A stretch of DNA of 64,000 bases, taken from positions 65,876 to 129,875 of the forward strand of contig DF236999.1 of assembly GCA_000708835.1 (NCBI GenBank), written 5' to 3'. The notes beneath the pieces were generated by a model that saw only the letters and a list, made by a program, of their open reading frames with translations, made no database searches and had not been told where the DNA came from. Shown in pieces: positions 1 to 10,520 of the stretch. The stretch comes from Klebsormidium nitens. Lineage: Eukaryota > Streptophyta > Klebsormidiophyceae > Klebsormidiales > Klebsormidiaceae. The translations under genes and the position numbers were made by a program. How positions within the stretch are numbered: position 1 is the stretch's first letter; every line of letters starts with the position of its first letter.

Positions 1-100
1 CTCAGCTTCCTTTTCCCGCCTCCCATTGGTCGACCGTTCGCACCAACATTTTTTTCCCCGGGGGTACTTACACCCTACATCTGCCCACGCCCCCGCTCAG

Positions 101-1808
101 GTGACGCGCAGCGTGGACATGCCCCCCAACGAGCTGAGCCCCCAGGAGCGCGCCACCGTCAACTCCATCGTGGAGGCGAGCAACTACCCGCTCAGTATCG
201 TGCTTGTGGGCGTGGGGGACGGCCCCTGGGACATGATGCGCGAGTTCGACGACAATTTGCCGCAGCGCCGCTTCGACAACTTCCAGTTCGTGGAGTTCAA
301 CCGCGTGATGGCCAAGAGCGTGGATCCGTTCGTGCGCGAAGCGCAGTTTGCGTTGGCGGCCCTGATGGAAATTCCGTCGCAGTACAAGGCTGCGCTGGAG
401 CTCGGGTTGCTCAAGTGAGGACGGAAGCGAGCTCTATGAGTCTTCTTCTGGACTTTGTGCGGGATTGATGAGGGAGTCCTAGTCCTTGGGCCACGGTTGC
501 ATCTTGTAGAATTGAGGGCGTGGCCCCGTCGGTAAAACTTTCCGGACAACCATGAACTCTGCTAAGGAAGCTGTTTGAAAAAGTTTTCAACTTGAAAGGT
601 TTCCCAAAACGAGAGGTGTAATGCAAGTGTTTCGCTAGTCGGCTCCTCCTCTAGTAACGCAAGGTGAGCAGGTTTTGCGGTGGGGTTGGGAGTGCCATTC
701 CACTCCGTCTCCGTCTTTCAGACAAGGAATTGTCTTCTCCCAGGATCTCTAAAAGCGTTTGGTCGCTCTGAGAGATCGATGCTGGTCAACGAAGTACTCC
801 TCCGCCGACCCATTTTTGCACGGTCTATCCTGGTCGAGCTCCGAGCTAGTGGTCTCATCCCACGTCACCGCATCCTTTTCCTGACGCGCCTTCTTCTGGT
901 GCAGCCAACGGACGGGCAGAACGCCCCCGGCTCAGGCCCTCCCCCCCCCGCCCGCTGTCCTTCGAGCGGACTCTCAGCAGGGCCCACCGACCCCCCCGGG
1001 ACTGAGCGGATTTCCCCCGGTCAATGCTTACGCGCAAGCAGCCCCGTCGGCGCCTCCAGCGAGGACGCCCCAGGAGGCGGCGGAACAAAATGTGAGCACA
1101 CAGAAGGTCTGGCGGTAGAGAACATCTATGTGCTGTGGCTTCTGCGTTGTACTACCAATGTGACATTCTTTGCTTAAGCATCGTTTGATGTCGAGCGGGG
1201 TTCTCCGGGAGCGGGGGATAACGTGCGATATTCATGCGCCTGGCTGCCTCCAGACCATCTGGTTTTGTAGTCTGAACGTCGCTCGCAACCCGGCGAACCG
1301 CTTGTGTGGGGCCTGATTAGTGGGCTCCGCTTTGCAGCTGTGTCCGATCTGCTTGACCGAGAGCAAGAACATGGCCTTCCAGTGCGGGCATCAGGTAAGC
1401 GCCGGCACGTCCCACGTCACCCGCCGCTTCCTCATCATCTTGTTGAAGGGCGACACATAGAGTATCGCATGTGGTAAGGCGGGCAAACACCGCTGCGATA
1501 CTGCGTTTGCCGTTGCTCGCCACTTGATTTTAAAACCACGAATGGCCAGGGTTTGGGAAAGTTCTCCTGTAAACTGCCCCGGTATCCCCTGAAATTCTGA
1601 ATCTTGCCAAAGCTTATGACCTGAACTTCGTACTGCCACTTGCATGCGAAGTGTCACTCGAGCACAACTTCTAGCTCGGCTGTCTGTTGAATTTGCGGCC
1701 TGACGCTTCCCTGTATTTTTGCTGCAGACCTGTCGCAACTGCGGCGACACCTTGCAGAATTGCCCGATGTGTCGGGAGACCATCCGGACTAGGATACGAC
1801 TCTTCTAA
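101..1808 (+). CDS. RGLG-type copine/RING E3 ubiquitin ligase, C-terminal part (5' end outside window)
   Basis: This is the 3' portion of a RING domain ligase of the plant RGLG family, which ubiquitinates targets at membranes and in the nucleus. Four exons fit: 101-414, 905-1091, 1338-1394 and 1728-1808, all with GT-AG borders and compatible phases. The first encodes the end of the copine/vWA domain (VGVGDGPWDMMREFDD, then FDNFQFVEFN and ALMEIPSQYKAAL). The second is a Pro/Ala/Gln-rich linker. The last two encode a C-terminal C3HC4 RING finger: LCPICLTESKNMAFQCGHQ, then TCRNCGD and CPMCRETIRTRIRLF before the stop. Ending in a RING a few residues from the C-terminus is the RGLG layout. Earlier exons lie left of the window. 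The linker exon is the least certain because it rests on splice phase and composition only. Confidence 0.9.
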
Positions 1809-3234
1809 ACGTACGATGATGGGGGCCTGTAAATATGAATAGGTGGTCATGCGTTATACAGTCACACGACGTTGCTGACGTTGCTGCGCGGATAGCAATG
1901 CTTTTTGGACCGAGCTCGTAAAGATGAAGTTCGATAGATCGAGGTGGTGTAGACAGAGAAATCAGGTAGCCAAATCACTACAGGTGACTCCATCAGGCAA
2001 AATGCTTGTCAGTCACTGCTCGATATATAAAGTGCAAAGTAGAGTCAAGGATAGGGGTCAAGCTATGAGAGTTCGTTGGTCAATCTCAAACAAGTGCTAC
2101 AGCGTGGGGGGTGAGTGTGAAGCGCACCCAAGCCGTTGATATCTCCTTCGTGAGGACTTGGTTGCAACTTCTTCATGCAGAAATTGAGAATTGAGCAACC
2201 CGTCCGAGGATTTCTTTACTAGCTAGACCACATTGGCTCTGTGTATACGTTTACTCGAGTCCGACCACTGAAAGGCCGGTAAGTTGTGGGCCATCATGTA
2301 GCAGTAACGCGAGAGAAGTCATGGCCCATGAGAACGGCCGCCTGGCCTAAGTCATGTCGCGCCGGGAGGTGTCACTCAGTGCAGTCAAATGTGCCAAGAT
2401 ACTTGCAATATTATGCACTGTGCACTTATACTTTATCAAGCGAGCGCCGCAAAGTTACTTATCTGATTTTTGATTGCAAGCTGAAGGATCCAAGCTGCAG
2501 ATGCCGTCATTTATAAGTGACTGCAATTATCAGCTTCTAATCTAAAATCAACTCAAAATTGCTTTTAGATTAGAAACGTCCATATCACGATCGAACTAGG
2601 TTACGTCAGATCATTCAAATCCTGCGCGTACTGTAAGCCATCGCGATCAGAGAACACGTACCTAGATCGGACTGCATCATTACGCGGGCCTGGCGCCTGC
2701 CGGCCCGCCGTATACGTGTACTTGCAAGATTCAAGCGTCCAACTTCTCTTCCAATATGCATGTTCAATTATGATCCAACAGGCTTCCACCAATGCGCAGA
2801 GCTGAGCTGAGTCGATCGATCCGCCGCTCGCCCAACTCATGACATGCATGAGTCCAACACGCGATCGAATGCCTGCCGCGTGCCGCCATGAGTATGGGTG
2901 CCAAGACATGCAACAATCGCCCCTGCCACTCTACCGCAGCCCGTCATCATGCCGGATCGAACATGTGGGTGGCGCACATGGCGCGGTTGCAGGTCGGAAC
3001 CTTCCGACTGATCGACACTGATTATCATAGTGGATTGATGGATGTATGCGAGCTTTGATTGTTGCCAAAGCTCGAATTAAACTTCTGAGGGCCACAGGAT
3101 ATCTGTTTTGATCAAGAGAGCCTCTCAGTAAACCCTACTTCAGAGTATGACTACTTTCGAAATATGGACTACGTCGATCTTCTTAAAGTCTTGACTCCTG
3201 TTACGCCTGAGCAAAATACTGACCACTAAAACAA
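1809..3234. other. Intergenic region between two convergent 3' ends
   Basis: No gene is supported here. The region separates the stop of the RGLG gene from the stop of the LRR gene, so it should hold both 3' UTRs and polyadenylation sites. Short ORFs on both strands lack splice context or recognisable protein character. The only structured element seen is the perfect inverted repeat at 2535-2575. Confidence 0.6.
2535..2575. repeat. 13-bp perfect inverted repeat (hairpin)
   Basis: Arms at 2535-2547 (TTCTAATCTAAAA) and 2563-2575 are exact reverse complements, separated by 15 bases. A transcript from either strand would fold into a stem-loop. It could be a small palindromic repeat or a processing signal; it is too short for a typical plant miRNA precursor. 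Confidence 0.8.
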
Positions 3235-6200
3235 TCAAAAAACTAACGCTACCAGGCCAGCAATGACCACGAAGATACTGGCACTTGCAATGAAGCTTTT
3301 TGTCGCGCCAGATGCCGGTGCCGCTGGCGGCGGGGCTACCTGCTGATTCGTTCCGTTGCGAACAGGTCCGGTCGTCAAAAATCCAGCGGGTGATGGTGCC
3401 GGGGCCAGCGCAAGAAGCGAGCTGGCAATCTGAGGGTCGACGCCCAGGGTGAGATTCTTGAACGGGTTGGCGACTAGGGATGGAGGACATGAGCTGTCGG
3501 CGGAGCACGTGAAGAAGTTGTTGTCGTACCTGCCGTGGCGAGAAAGCGGAAGAAATTATCTGAACTGGGACCGACAATGGATAAGCGCCGCAATCACGAG
3601 ACGTGCACGAGACTGAACGTACCAGATCTTGACCGAGGCGGATAACTGCTTTAGTGCGCGGTGAAGAAACAACTTCGAATCCTTTCCGTGTCTTTAACGA
3701 GCGCGAAGTCTTTGAACCCTACGCGCACTTCACACGAATGTCTGACATAAACCATTCAGAGTACTTTGAGGATCGGAGCTCTTTTCAACTGACTCTGAAC
3801 TGTGCAGGGACTTGTGACACGTACCAGAGGTGGAGATCAGGGTATCTGACACGATCGAACAAACAGCTGTTTGTGAGGTTCCCCGTCAGCCGATTGTTCG
3901 AGATGTCGAGAGCCTTCATGTTCTTGAGCCCGTTGCATATAGTGCTCGGAACCTCTCCCGTGAAGTTGTTGTATCCCAAGCCTCTGCAAGAAGCACCGCT
4001 TTCATTGTGTTAGACTCTCATCTCTCTTCTTTAAAAGCCGCACACGGACAACTCGAACCGCTCTTCTGAAGTCGATTCTTTGGAAACGAAGCTTATGTAA
4101 CACGCGGAAATTGGTTCCTGAACTTCTGAAAGCGAAGCATCGGGAAACGAATGATGAGAAAGTTTCATGTTTCTTCCCATGTCCTGAGAAGTGTGTGCTC
4201 AAGCGCAACTCCTTTGCTCTAGGTAACTGAATTAGAAAGCTGGGGTTTTTAAGGAACAGTACGTACAGTATCTCCAATCTCGAAAGGTTTCCCAGCTCGA
4301 GGGGCAATGTGCCTGACAGCTGATTGTTGTCCAGGTTGAGGAAAGTCAGGTCGAGAGTGGTGAGGCAGACTGGTAAAGGCCCCCCAAACGAGTTGTCACT
4401 CAGATCCCTGAGAAATAGAGATCGAACGGAGACTGCATTTAGAACGAAATTGGATCTGGGGCAATCAAAAGCTTCTGGCGGCTTACTCGGGTTTGATCTG
4501 ACCAGAGATCGAGAGCAGCAAACTGACGACGAAGTCCAGAGTCGGTCTCCTTTGAAAATGGAAAAACTTCCCAGTCATCGGATAGCAATTTATGAAGCTG
4601 CAAGGTCGGACCGTGTGATTGCAGGGGCTAGAAAAAATTCTGAGATGTAGAACTCACAACTGTTGGAGATTCGATCCATTACATCCCGTTGGAAGGTCTC
4701 CAGAAAGCCGGTTTATCCCTAAGTCGCTGCATCGAAAGACACTTCGTTTTTGAGATCGATCAAAAAGACTCTAATAAATCATGTAAATGCCAAAGCGCAA
4801 ATAAGTATCTCTGAGCAGTGACAATAAGAGACGCTTCGTCTAAGAGGGCACACTATTAACTAACCTGTCAGCTAAAGTTTGACTGATGACCACTCACAGC
4901 GCTCTGATGGACGGGCCCTGGAATATGGAGAGTGGCACGCTGCCGGTGAACGAATTCCCGTTCAGTGAGATCTCCTGAAGCGCGGTCATATTCTTGAAGA
5001 AGCTGGGGACTGCGCCTCCAAGCTGATTGCCTCCGAGATTGCTGTAAGGACGAAGGGAAACGTTTTGAACTTTTCCCTTTTGACTTTCCGCTTTTGCAGT
5101 ACCATTTGATATGAGAGTGTACAATACCAGAACTTAGTTTCTCTGCGCAAGCCGACCTCAGAGAATGATTCCGAGTACAATCCTATTGAAGCATAACGAC
5201 ATGCTCTGATGAAACCTGTGCACGAGACTTCTGAGCCGAGAGAAGAGTGGAAACGTCATTTCCCCGCCCGATTTTTGTAAGTCGACAGATGGATCAGGTA
5301 ATCACTGCGTGTTCGCCGCGGTTGTCAAAACTTACATGCTTTGAAGATTCCTCATGTTGGTGAAGGAAGTGGGCACGGGTCCAGTGAGCTTGTTGTTTGA
5401 GAGATCGAGATGAAGCAGTCTATTTAGATATGCGAGCTGGTCCGGGACTGGGCCTGAAAGCTTGTTCTGGCTGAGATCCAAGTGCTGCAGGGCCTGAAGG
5501 TTGCTCAGAGAAGCGGGAATCCCGATCGGACTAGTGGTATTGAGGCTTCCGTTCTCATCTACCGCCCCAAGAGAGTTCTGGCTAAGGTCCAAAAGCACCA
5601 AACTGTTGAGCTTGCTGAGATCCGGAATCGACCCCAATAGACGGTTGTTCTGCAGTTGCCTGTCGGAAAGAGGTGGGAGACGTTGTGATGAAACGCTTCG
5701 AAGGTGATAATCCAAAGGGACAAACAATGACAAATTGTCTTACTGAAAGCAGAAATATTCTTTCTAATTCACTGAAATACGTGCCCTCGCAGCTAGCGAT
5801 AGTGAATTAGGCAGAGCCTGCTCCATAAGAACGGGATGGAGAAAGATTCTAGATCATGTCACGTGTCGGCTTTAATTCTCGTATTTCGTACTACTTTCAG
5901 TGATGCATCTCAACCGAGATACTTACAGACTTGTGACCTTTGGGCCAATGTCAGCGATGGTCGCTGGGATGGGACCAGTGAGCAGATTGATTTGCAGTTG
6001 GCTGCAGAAAGGCAGAGGAAGAATCTGAGGAACAATCTGAATGCAGATCAGCACAGTTGGTTCGAAGGGGTCAAAAGGCGCTGTGTTTCAAAAGTGCGAT
6101 TGAACAAAGATCTTGTCTGAAAATGTCGAAGTTTCCAGGGCAAACTTTCAAGACCTTCAGAAGCTTATTTCAAATCTGAAATAGCTCGAGATCAACTTAC

Positions 6201-9200
6201 ACGTCACGCAACGTCTTCATGTTGCCAATCTGGTCAGGAATCACTCCAGTGAGTCGGTTGATCTGCAGCTGCCTGCAAAATAGACGATGAAAAGAGCGTC
6301 CGAACGCTGCAAAGACTCGTGCCCCTTACTTAGTACTGAGGGCGAATCTTATCATAGACGATGTCTCCCGGCCAATCTATTTTCGAGGAGAAACAACTCG
6401 CTCGTGACACGTACTTCGATAAGCCCGAACTCGATTACTAGGTAAAACGTGACAGCACCTTTGAAACTGGACATTGTTTGTGAACATAGCGCACTTACAG
6501 TGTCTGTAGTGCAGGCAACGTTGTAAGAGAAACAGGGATGGGCCCGCTGAGGTAGTTGCTGTTTAGGTTCAATGCCTTGAGTTGATAGAGATGCGACAGC
6601 TCGTCAGGAATGCTTCCTGTAAGTTGGTTTGACGAGAGATTCCTGCGTGCAGGGAAAAGGATCGACATGTTGAGAGGTCTTTTGAGATCTCATGAGGACA
6701 AGACCGTTGGTGCGTGATCATGAGGTCGAGGAACAGGACGCACTTGAAAATGTGTATCACGAATTGCGAACACTATTTGCGGTTGCCGAAGGGATGGCAC
6801 TTTCTAGCCGTTTTGGAGTACTTACAGGGCTTGTAGTTGTGAGATTCTTTCAAGCTGGGGTGGAATGTTGCCCGTCCAGAGGTTTGTCGAGAGATCTCTG
6901 CAAGGTACATGAAATAATCTCAGAAATTGTAGTGATCAGGTGGATGACTGCTTTTCTCTATCAGAGGCAAAGCAGGGTTAGGTAAGGAATTGTAGCTGTA
7001 ACATCGCCCTTTCTTTAAGGTTTATTGCGCAGTTCTCCTTACATTCAATTCAAAAGCCCGCATCTGAGACAACGTCTTTCCGAATCGATTCTTTTTGACA
7101 TTTGAATTGAGCAAGAAACGCTCACAGTTGCACCAGACTGGTCAGATTCCCAATGTTCTTGTTAATGCACCAGCTGTCGGTTCGGTGGTTTGGATATGCT
7201 GCGAGGTCAGCAGACGAAGGTGCTGTGCAGCTCGCTTCATTTCCAAGCTGGTTGTTATTCAGCAGCCTGCAAGAACTTAAAGTCAAATTGACGTATGCAA
7301 GGGTTTAGCTATGGATTGGAGATGACGTGAAAAAGAGATCACTTCAGACACTTCTGAAAGCATTGAACGAATATGGGGTTCTACTATACTCTGATAACAT
7401 ATGAACCATTTGTGACAAGCCCTAGAGACTGGCTCACGCAGAAGTCCAGTGGATACAGCTAGGGAGTTGGTCCATCAATGAAAAGCTGAAAGGTAGCCTC
7501 GAGAATACTTACAGGCTTTGGAGGTTTGGAAGTCTGGCCAACGTGTCAGGAATGCCTCCATAAAGGCCACAATTTGACATATCCCTGCAACGAAGGTTGA
7601 CATGGAGTTGGCCTTCAGCGTACGAATCGTAGCTAAGAATCGAAGGAACATTTTGGGTCGGGAAAAACTCTCGAGAATGCAGATTCCATCCAGCTCCTTC
7701 CAAGGCGATCATGGAAAAGCTCAAGTATCAACGTGCAGAGAGGACCGTAAGAAATAGAGATGAATCTCGTTTCTGACGTTCTAAGGACGTTGAGTCTCAC
7801 AAGTCGGTCAGGGCCGTGAATGAGCCGTCCAAGAACGATGGAATGCCTTGACCCCCAAGCGGATTGTTTGAAAGAGTGCTGCAAGAGAACGACAGAATGA
7901 GTTATCTCCTCTTCAGTGCCAAGACAGAGCCTGAAGCGCTGGACCCTGTCGCTGAATCGCTTCGACTTTAGCAAAGGTGGTCATCGAGCCTATCAGGCAT
8001 GTCTTCAGGAACAACAACAACACCTTGAAGAGTCAGTCAGCTCACTGGTTCATCAAGATTTAGCGGCAATCATCGAGTAGCATTTCTCACAGAGTTTTCA
8101 GCTTCTTGAGGGCGCTTAGTTCGTTGGCAATCCCGTTGAAACCGTTGTTTGCCGCGTTGATCGAAGTTAGAGACGGCAGAAGGGCCAAAGATTTTGGAAT
8201 CGTCCCAGAAAGTGAATTGTTGTCCAGGATCCTGCAGTTCGGAGATTGGTTGTCTCTTAATGCATCACGTTTGCATCACGCTCGCATGACAGTCGAGGGG
8301 GATTGCCAAGATACCGCTTGATCATGAGTGCATTGCTCTGGAGTAACGTGCAGAAGTACATTAGAAACTTGGATTTAATAGGAAAACTCTCACAGCATAT
8401 TCCCTCGAATATTCACAGCCTCGTCTAGGAGGTTGCATACAGTGGCCTGGTCAATTGGAACCTTTGCCTCTCGACCGGTTGACTCAGCTCTTTAGACGAC
8501 GACACCCTTCCAAGTAAACACTGGAGGCCTTTGAAAGGGGTACTCACAAGCTTTGCAACTGAGACAATCGACTGAAGTTTACGCTGGTCAGATCCCCAGC
8601 AAAACGGTTCCCACCAATCTTCCTGCAAAACACAGCACAAAGATACATTAACTTCGAGGAAAGCGCAATTGAGAATATTCTGAACAGCTTGAGTATTGTT
8701 AAGAAAAGCTACGCAGTAAGATATGATGCACTAGAAGGGCTGTGCTAATACCTCGGCCCATCTGCCCAAATCTCTTTCCGAAAACGAGATGAACGATGTC
8801 GATGCAAATGTGCATGGCGCATGCTGACAAGCACCGAAGCCAAGCTTACAGAGTGACAAGGTTCGTCAGGCTCGTTATGTCTGTGGGAAACGGCGCGGCG
8901 ATGTTCAGGTTCGTTAGATCTCTGCAAGATGAAATAGCAAAGCATAAGCAAGAGGCTCATCGTGAGTTGGATGTCTGTAGACAAGTATCGTTTTTACATG
9001 CAAGTTCGGCGTTGTTGCAATAAGCTCGATGGATGCTTTTTAGATAAGGGTCAGACAGGAGATATTTTGTTCTGCTCCTCTTGAGTTTCACGGTCATCTG
9101 ACATAAAAGCAAATCTTTTATAAACGGACATCAGCTTCGAGGTTCACTCACAAGGTCACGACGACTGCGTAATTGGTCGCATCCTTGTTGCTGACGGGGT

Positions 9201-9698
9201 TTGATTGTGACCAATCACATGTGATGTGCAGCCAAACGCCATCGCCACAAGGGTCGCTTCCCTCCACCCATGAAGAGAAGGCTCCATTGTCATTGCTCCC
9301 CACCGCTGCTTTGATTTTCATCAACGCATTGTCTGCACGGGTAAGTAAGAGTCGAGGTCAATCTCTTGTATGAAAGAAGCTTACTCCCAGTAATACGAAC
9401 TTCTTGACGTCAAGGCCCTATGATTGTGATTCATAGCATCAGCTTGGCATGGGTGTCTGAATGTTCAAAGGCTTAATGGCCGATATATCCTGCAGATCCT
9501 GTACTCAAACGTGAGACAAAGAGGTCTGATGCTGTCTTCAAGGTGGACAGTATGCACCTATGAATCTCATCGATTTCGCGTTTCGAGCTTACAATCTTGA
9601 GGAGACGTTGACTGGTTCGCGTGTACTGCAGACCAGTGCCAGCTTGCAAGCACAGTAAATGCGAGGAAGAAGCAACGGCTTGTTGCAAAGAAAGACAT
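3235..9698 (-). CDS. Secreted leucine-rich-repeat protein with C-terminal hydrophobic tail, no kinase; one exon frameshifted
   Basis: Nineteen exons (transcript order): 9593-9698, 9152-9332, 8850-8921, 8548-8622, 8394-8489, 8091-8231, 7801-7878, 7513-7584, 7126-7266, 6826-6897, 6499-6642, 6201-6273, 5927-6001, 5336-5659, 4898-5041, 4658-4726, 4267-4407, 3825-3983, 3235-3529. Exon 1 encodes a signal peptide ([20 protein letters not shown]). Exon 2 is an LRRNT_2-type cap ([16 protein letters not shown]). The next sixteen encode plant extracellular LRRs such as [13 protein letters not shown], all joined by phase-2 introns and nearly all multiples of three. The last exon holds a Pro/Ala-rich segment and a terminal hydrophobic stretch ([19 protein letters not shown]) ending at the stop, which suggests a GPI signal or tail anchor. 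About 818 residues if the frameshift in exon 6201-6273 is ignored. No kinase exon follows. A cell-surface ligand-binding or co-receptor role is an inference. The exon at 8394-8489 is the weakest call. Confidence 0.85.
6201..6273 (-). pseudogene. LRR exon with one-base insertion (frameshift to stop)
   Basis: This exon has good acceptor and donor borders and reads as an LRR ([11 protein letters not shown]), but it is 73 nt long where its neighbours are multiples of three. An extra base in the A run at 6239-6241 (plus strand) turns the expected IPDQIGNM into a stop. Removing one base restores the LRR and the phase. Exon skipping would also keep frame, because both flanking introns are phase 2. 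It may be an assembly error, an allele or a real lesion. Confidence 0.75.
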
Positions 9699-10520
9699 TT
9701 CGGAAAATAGACTTCTGAATTCTCCCGGTCTTGCTAAGAAGTGCAACTTCGATCGTTATTGACGAACACTCTCTGCAGAAGATTTGAAGGCCAGGCGGAA
9801 GTCGACCGGTCTTGCTCTGCTCGGTTGATCAGCCGTCCAAAAGAAGACTGTCCTGCTCTCGCGCTACTCCTGAGAGCCCAAGCTTTCAAGCTTCGTCTAT
9901 GCTGGCTGCATGTACGTACTTGCTGTGAGTCCTACCTAACAGTGTCTGCCTACTCCAGTCGCTCAGCAAGCATTCGGATTATGCAAAGCGACTCGCTTGC
10001 GCATCTTCGAGCGGAGTTTAGAGGCGTAGTCAGCTGCCTTCAAGCTGAAGTTGGCACTGAAAGGCCGCATGACTCGTCGCGGCCGCACGGGGGCCGCACT
10101 GAGCGGCCGGGCGCTTCGGGCCCGCGGTCACAGTTCGCGCGCCAATTCCTCTACGGAATTGACAGTGACTTCCCTAGCCTTCGGCACCTCACACTTCAAT
10201 GGGGAGTTCGTCAAGTTCTCAGGTCAAGGTAGAGGACTTTTGTAATCAAACTCGCCACTGTTCAGAACCCTTGAACTTAAGTTGAAGTGGCAAGGGCCAA
10301 TTCAAGTGGCAATTGTACCAGGACTCTCGATCATCAGGGACTCTGGGTAGGAACGAATACGGTAGTGGTGCACGGAGTACCTATGAGAAGTTATGGTGGA
10401 AGCAGTTGCACCAATCACCTGCCTGCGCGTCTAGATCTTCCCCACAATCGTTGCAAACGGATTGTCAATTCATGGGATATCAATGAAACAAAGGAGGCGA
10501 GGTTCACAAATCACCCATAA
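9699..10520. promoter_or_regulatory. Shared divergent 5' region of the LRR and RECQL4-like genes
   Basis: About 820 bases separate two opposite start codons, so both promoters must lie here. A very GC-rich block with repeated GGCCG words sits at about 10061-10140. I see no clear TATA box at a usual distance from either start codon. No additional gene is supported. Confidence 0.5.

Noticed and set aside
3140-3577. 145-codon frame over the last LRR exon
   Set aside because: It is in a different frame from the phase-2 LRR intron. The in-phase frame gives a sensible Pro/Ala segment and terminal hydrophobic helix.
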